NCBI RefSeq assembly: GCF_000429705.1
Contig: NZ_KE386943.1
Location: 62,001 to 126,000, forward strand
DNA: 64,000 nt
Source of the DNA: Alteribacter aurantiacus DSM 18675
GTDB lineage: Bacteria > Bacillota > Bacilli > Bacillales > Salisediminibacteriaceae
Direction of reading: 5' to 3'
The notes below the pieces were generated by a model that was given only the letters and a program-made list of their open reading frames with translations, was not told the DNA's origin and did no database searches. The position numbers and the translations under genes were made by a program. Shown piece by piece: positions 62,776 through 64,000 of this stretch. Position 1 is the first letter of the stretch, and every line of letters starts with the position of its first letter.

Positions 62776-63657
62776 TCAATTCTCTTTCGATTTATTAAAC
62801 GTAAACTGGATTAACGTAGCCACAATGATGAAGACGAACAAGATTAAGGACGCTGCCGCAGCATAACCGAAGTCGTTATACTGGAAACCACTTTCGTAAA
62901 TAAACAGAGCCATCGACATCGTGCCGTCAAGAGGTCCGCCGCCTGTCATAACAAACGGTTCCTCAAAGAACTGAAGCCAGCCGATCAGCGTTGTTACGGT
63001 TACGAAAAAGGTCGCATAGCTTAACGAAGGAATCGTAATGTATCGTAGCTTCTGGAGTTTATTCGCTCCATCCATATCCGCAGCTTCATAATATGACCGC
63101 GGAATCGACTGAAGGGCTGCAAGGTAAATGAGCATGTTAATGCCGATTCCTTTCCATACTGCCAGGATAATCAGCGAGATTTTTGCGATGAACGGGTGTT
63201 CCAGCCACGGCACTTTTCCAAAACCGAGTGTGTTCAAGATATAGTTGAACAGGCCCACGTCCATGTTGTAGAGAAAGCCCCAGACAACCGCAATCGCAAC
63301 GATATTTGTGATGGAAGGCACATAAAAGAGCACCCTGAAAAAGGTAAACAGCTTGTTCGTCATATAATTAAGAAGAAGTGCAACACTGAGAGAGCAGACA
63401 ATGACTAATGGCACACCAATACTGACATACACGAGTGTGTTTACAATCGACCTGTGAAACAGGGAATCCTGGAACAGGGCAATGAAGTTCTCAAAGCCAA
63501 CGAAGCTGATCACGTCCCAGTTTCTAAGACCGATCAGATTCATATCCGTAAAGCTGATGAGTAGGCTTACCAGAATCGGCAGCAGTGAAAAGGCAATCAG
63601 CAACAAGACGGCAGGCCCGATGAACAGCCATGGTGTGAGGGCGTTTTTATGATTCAC
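62776..63657 (-). CDS. Carbohydrate ABC transporter permease (MalF-like)
   Basis: A ~293-aa protein with six membrane segments; LTPWLFIGPAVLLLIAFSLL is the family start and YEAADMDGANKLQKLRYITI near 205 is the EAA loop. GTG at 63657 is chosen because GAGGAGGAAAGG lies just upstream; a longer TTG-started frame to 63678 overlaps that site. It follows a hairpin that separates it from the binding-protein gene. Confidence 0.92.
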   Translation of the reverse strand: MNHKNALTPWLFIGPAVLLLIAFSLLPILVSLLISFTDMNLIGLRNWDVISFVGFENFIALFQDSLFHRSIVNTLVYVSIGVPLVIVCSLSVALLLNYMTNKLFTFFRVLFYVPSITNIVAIAVVWGFLYNMDVGLFNYILNTLGFGKVPWLEHPFIAKISLIILAVWKGIGINMLIYLAALQSIPRSYYEAADMDGANKLQKLRYITIPSLSYATFFVTVTTLIGWLQFFEEPFVMTGGGPLDGTMSMALFIYESGFQYNDFGYAAAASLILFVFIIVATLIQFTFNKSKEN

Positions 63658-63691
63658 ATTCCTTTCCTCCTCGTACAAATATTCGTTGAAA

Positions 63692-63730
63692 GAAGAGAGA
63701 AAGGCTTTTAGAAAACCTTTCTCTCTTAAG
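63692..63730 (-). terminator. Attenuating hairpin between binding-protein and permease genes
   Basis: AAGAGAGAAAGG and CCTTTCTCTCTT form a 12-bp stem in the 131-nt gap. Such hairpins often keep binding-protein mRNA in excess over permease mRNA. Confidence 0.65.
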
Positions 63731-63788
63731 CTAGTTGTTGATTTTCGCGCCTTGCACTCCCATCAACAACAATAACCGTTACCGCATG

Positions 63789-64000
63789 TTAGTTTAGTCG
63801 TCTCGCGGCATTCTGCTGGAAATCATCCAGTTCTTCGTCAAGGTCGGCACCGCCGCGGTTGATGCGCTCAAGAGAGGACAAGAGATCCTGGGCTACGTTT
63901 TCCCACTGGTTTAATACCGGAGGAGCTACCGCTTCTTCCAGCTGGTCTCCAAAGACGGCAAGTTTCTCATCTTGCTGAAGCTCTTCATTATCCCACGCAG
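63789..64000 (-). CDS. ABC importer solute-binding protein, C-terminal part
   Basis: The frame is open from the right window edge to a TAA at 63789 (70 codons). The helical, acidic sequence WDNEELQQDEKLAVFGDQ, then VLNQWENVAQDLLSSLERI is like the C-terminal helices of extracellular carbohydrate-binding proteins, and the two MalFG-type permeases follow. The rest lies outside the window. In the matched Listeria locus the equivalent protein binds sophoro-oligosaccharides. Confidence 0.8.
   Translation of the reverse strand, partial: AWDNEELQQDEKLAVFGDQLEEAVAPPVLNQWENVAQDLLSSLERINRGGADLDEELDDFQQNAARRLN

Overview
The window reads as chromosome from a low-to-mid G+C Bacillaceae member, probably a haloalkaliphilic Bacillus relative. 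Evidence: strong AGGAGG-type ribosome binding sites, many GTG/TTG starts, CcpA-type cre sites, Bacillus-like families (YwaD-, TcaA/YvbJ-, VanZ-, DUF624- and LplBC-like proteins), acidic secreted proteins and a TAXI-TRAP transporter. No rRNA, complete tRNA, CRISPR array, phage or transposase gene was seen.

Layout. 0-9 kb: a truncated secreted aminopeptidase, ppc, a small zinc-ribbon protein and three membrane proteins that each begin with a double CxxC zinc ribbon. 9-15 kb: one very large secreted alpha-amylase/pullulanase with two LacI/CcpA-type operators. 15-25 kb: housekeeping and catabolic genes (BenE-like transporter, ornithine cyclodeaminase family, VanZ, carbon-nitrogen hydrolase, thiolase and 3-hydroxyacyl-CoA dehydrogenase, argininosuccinate-lyase-like enzyme), a frameshifted membrane gene and an mnaA remnant. 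25-33.5 kb: a regulated uptake unit. A histidine kinase with an extracytoplasmic binding domain and an NtrC-type regulator lie upstream of a textbook sigma-54 promoter, which drives a TAXI binding protein, a DUF1850 lipoprotein, a fused TRAP permease and an SDR. 33.7-41.1 kb: lipoproteins, an alpha/beta hydrolase, a TPR/InlB-repeat surface protein and decaying genes, including a TOTE-type primase fragment and a junction of two broken genes. 41.7-45.3 kb: an ascorbate-type PTS (PRD activator with EIIB/EIIA domains, IIB, IIC). 45.5-54.7 kb: a fructan-type locus (two GH32 enzymes, DUF624, LplABC-like ABC importer, LacI regulator with matching palindromic operators). 55.2-64 kb: a locus that matches a beta-1,2-glucan (sophoro-oligosaccharide) system: LacI, GH94 phosphorylase, GH3 beta-glucosidase, two permeases and the end of a binding protein.

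Two families of interspersed palindromes run through the window. Family A (GTGCCAGGCACTGTGTGA type) is confined to 0.9-25.3 kb. Family B (GGGGACGGTTCTTTTGC type) lies at 22-55 kb. Copies sit against gene ends; some supply the stop codon and last residues of the neighbouring protein, and others lie exactly where a gene is truncated. I found no clear candidate for a wholly new multi-gene system. The most interesting items are the repeat-associated truncations, the dispersed copies of an InlB-type repeat end, the LamG-GH32 enzyme with a changed nucleophile motif, and the sigma-54/TAXI unit.
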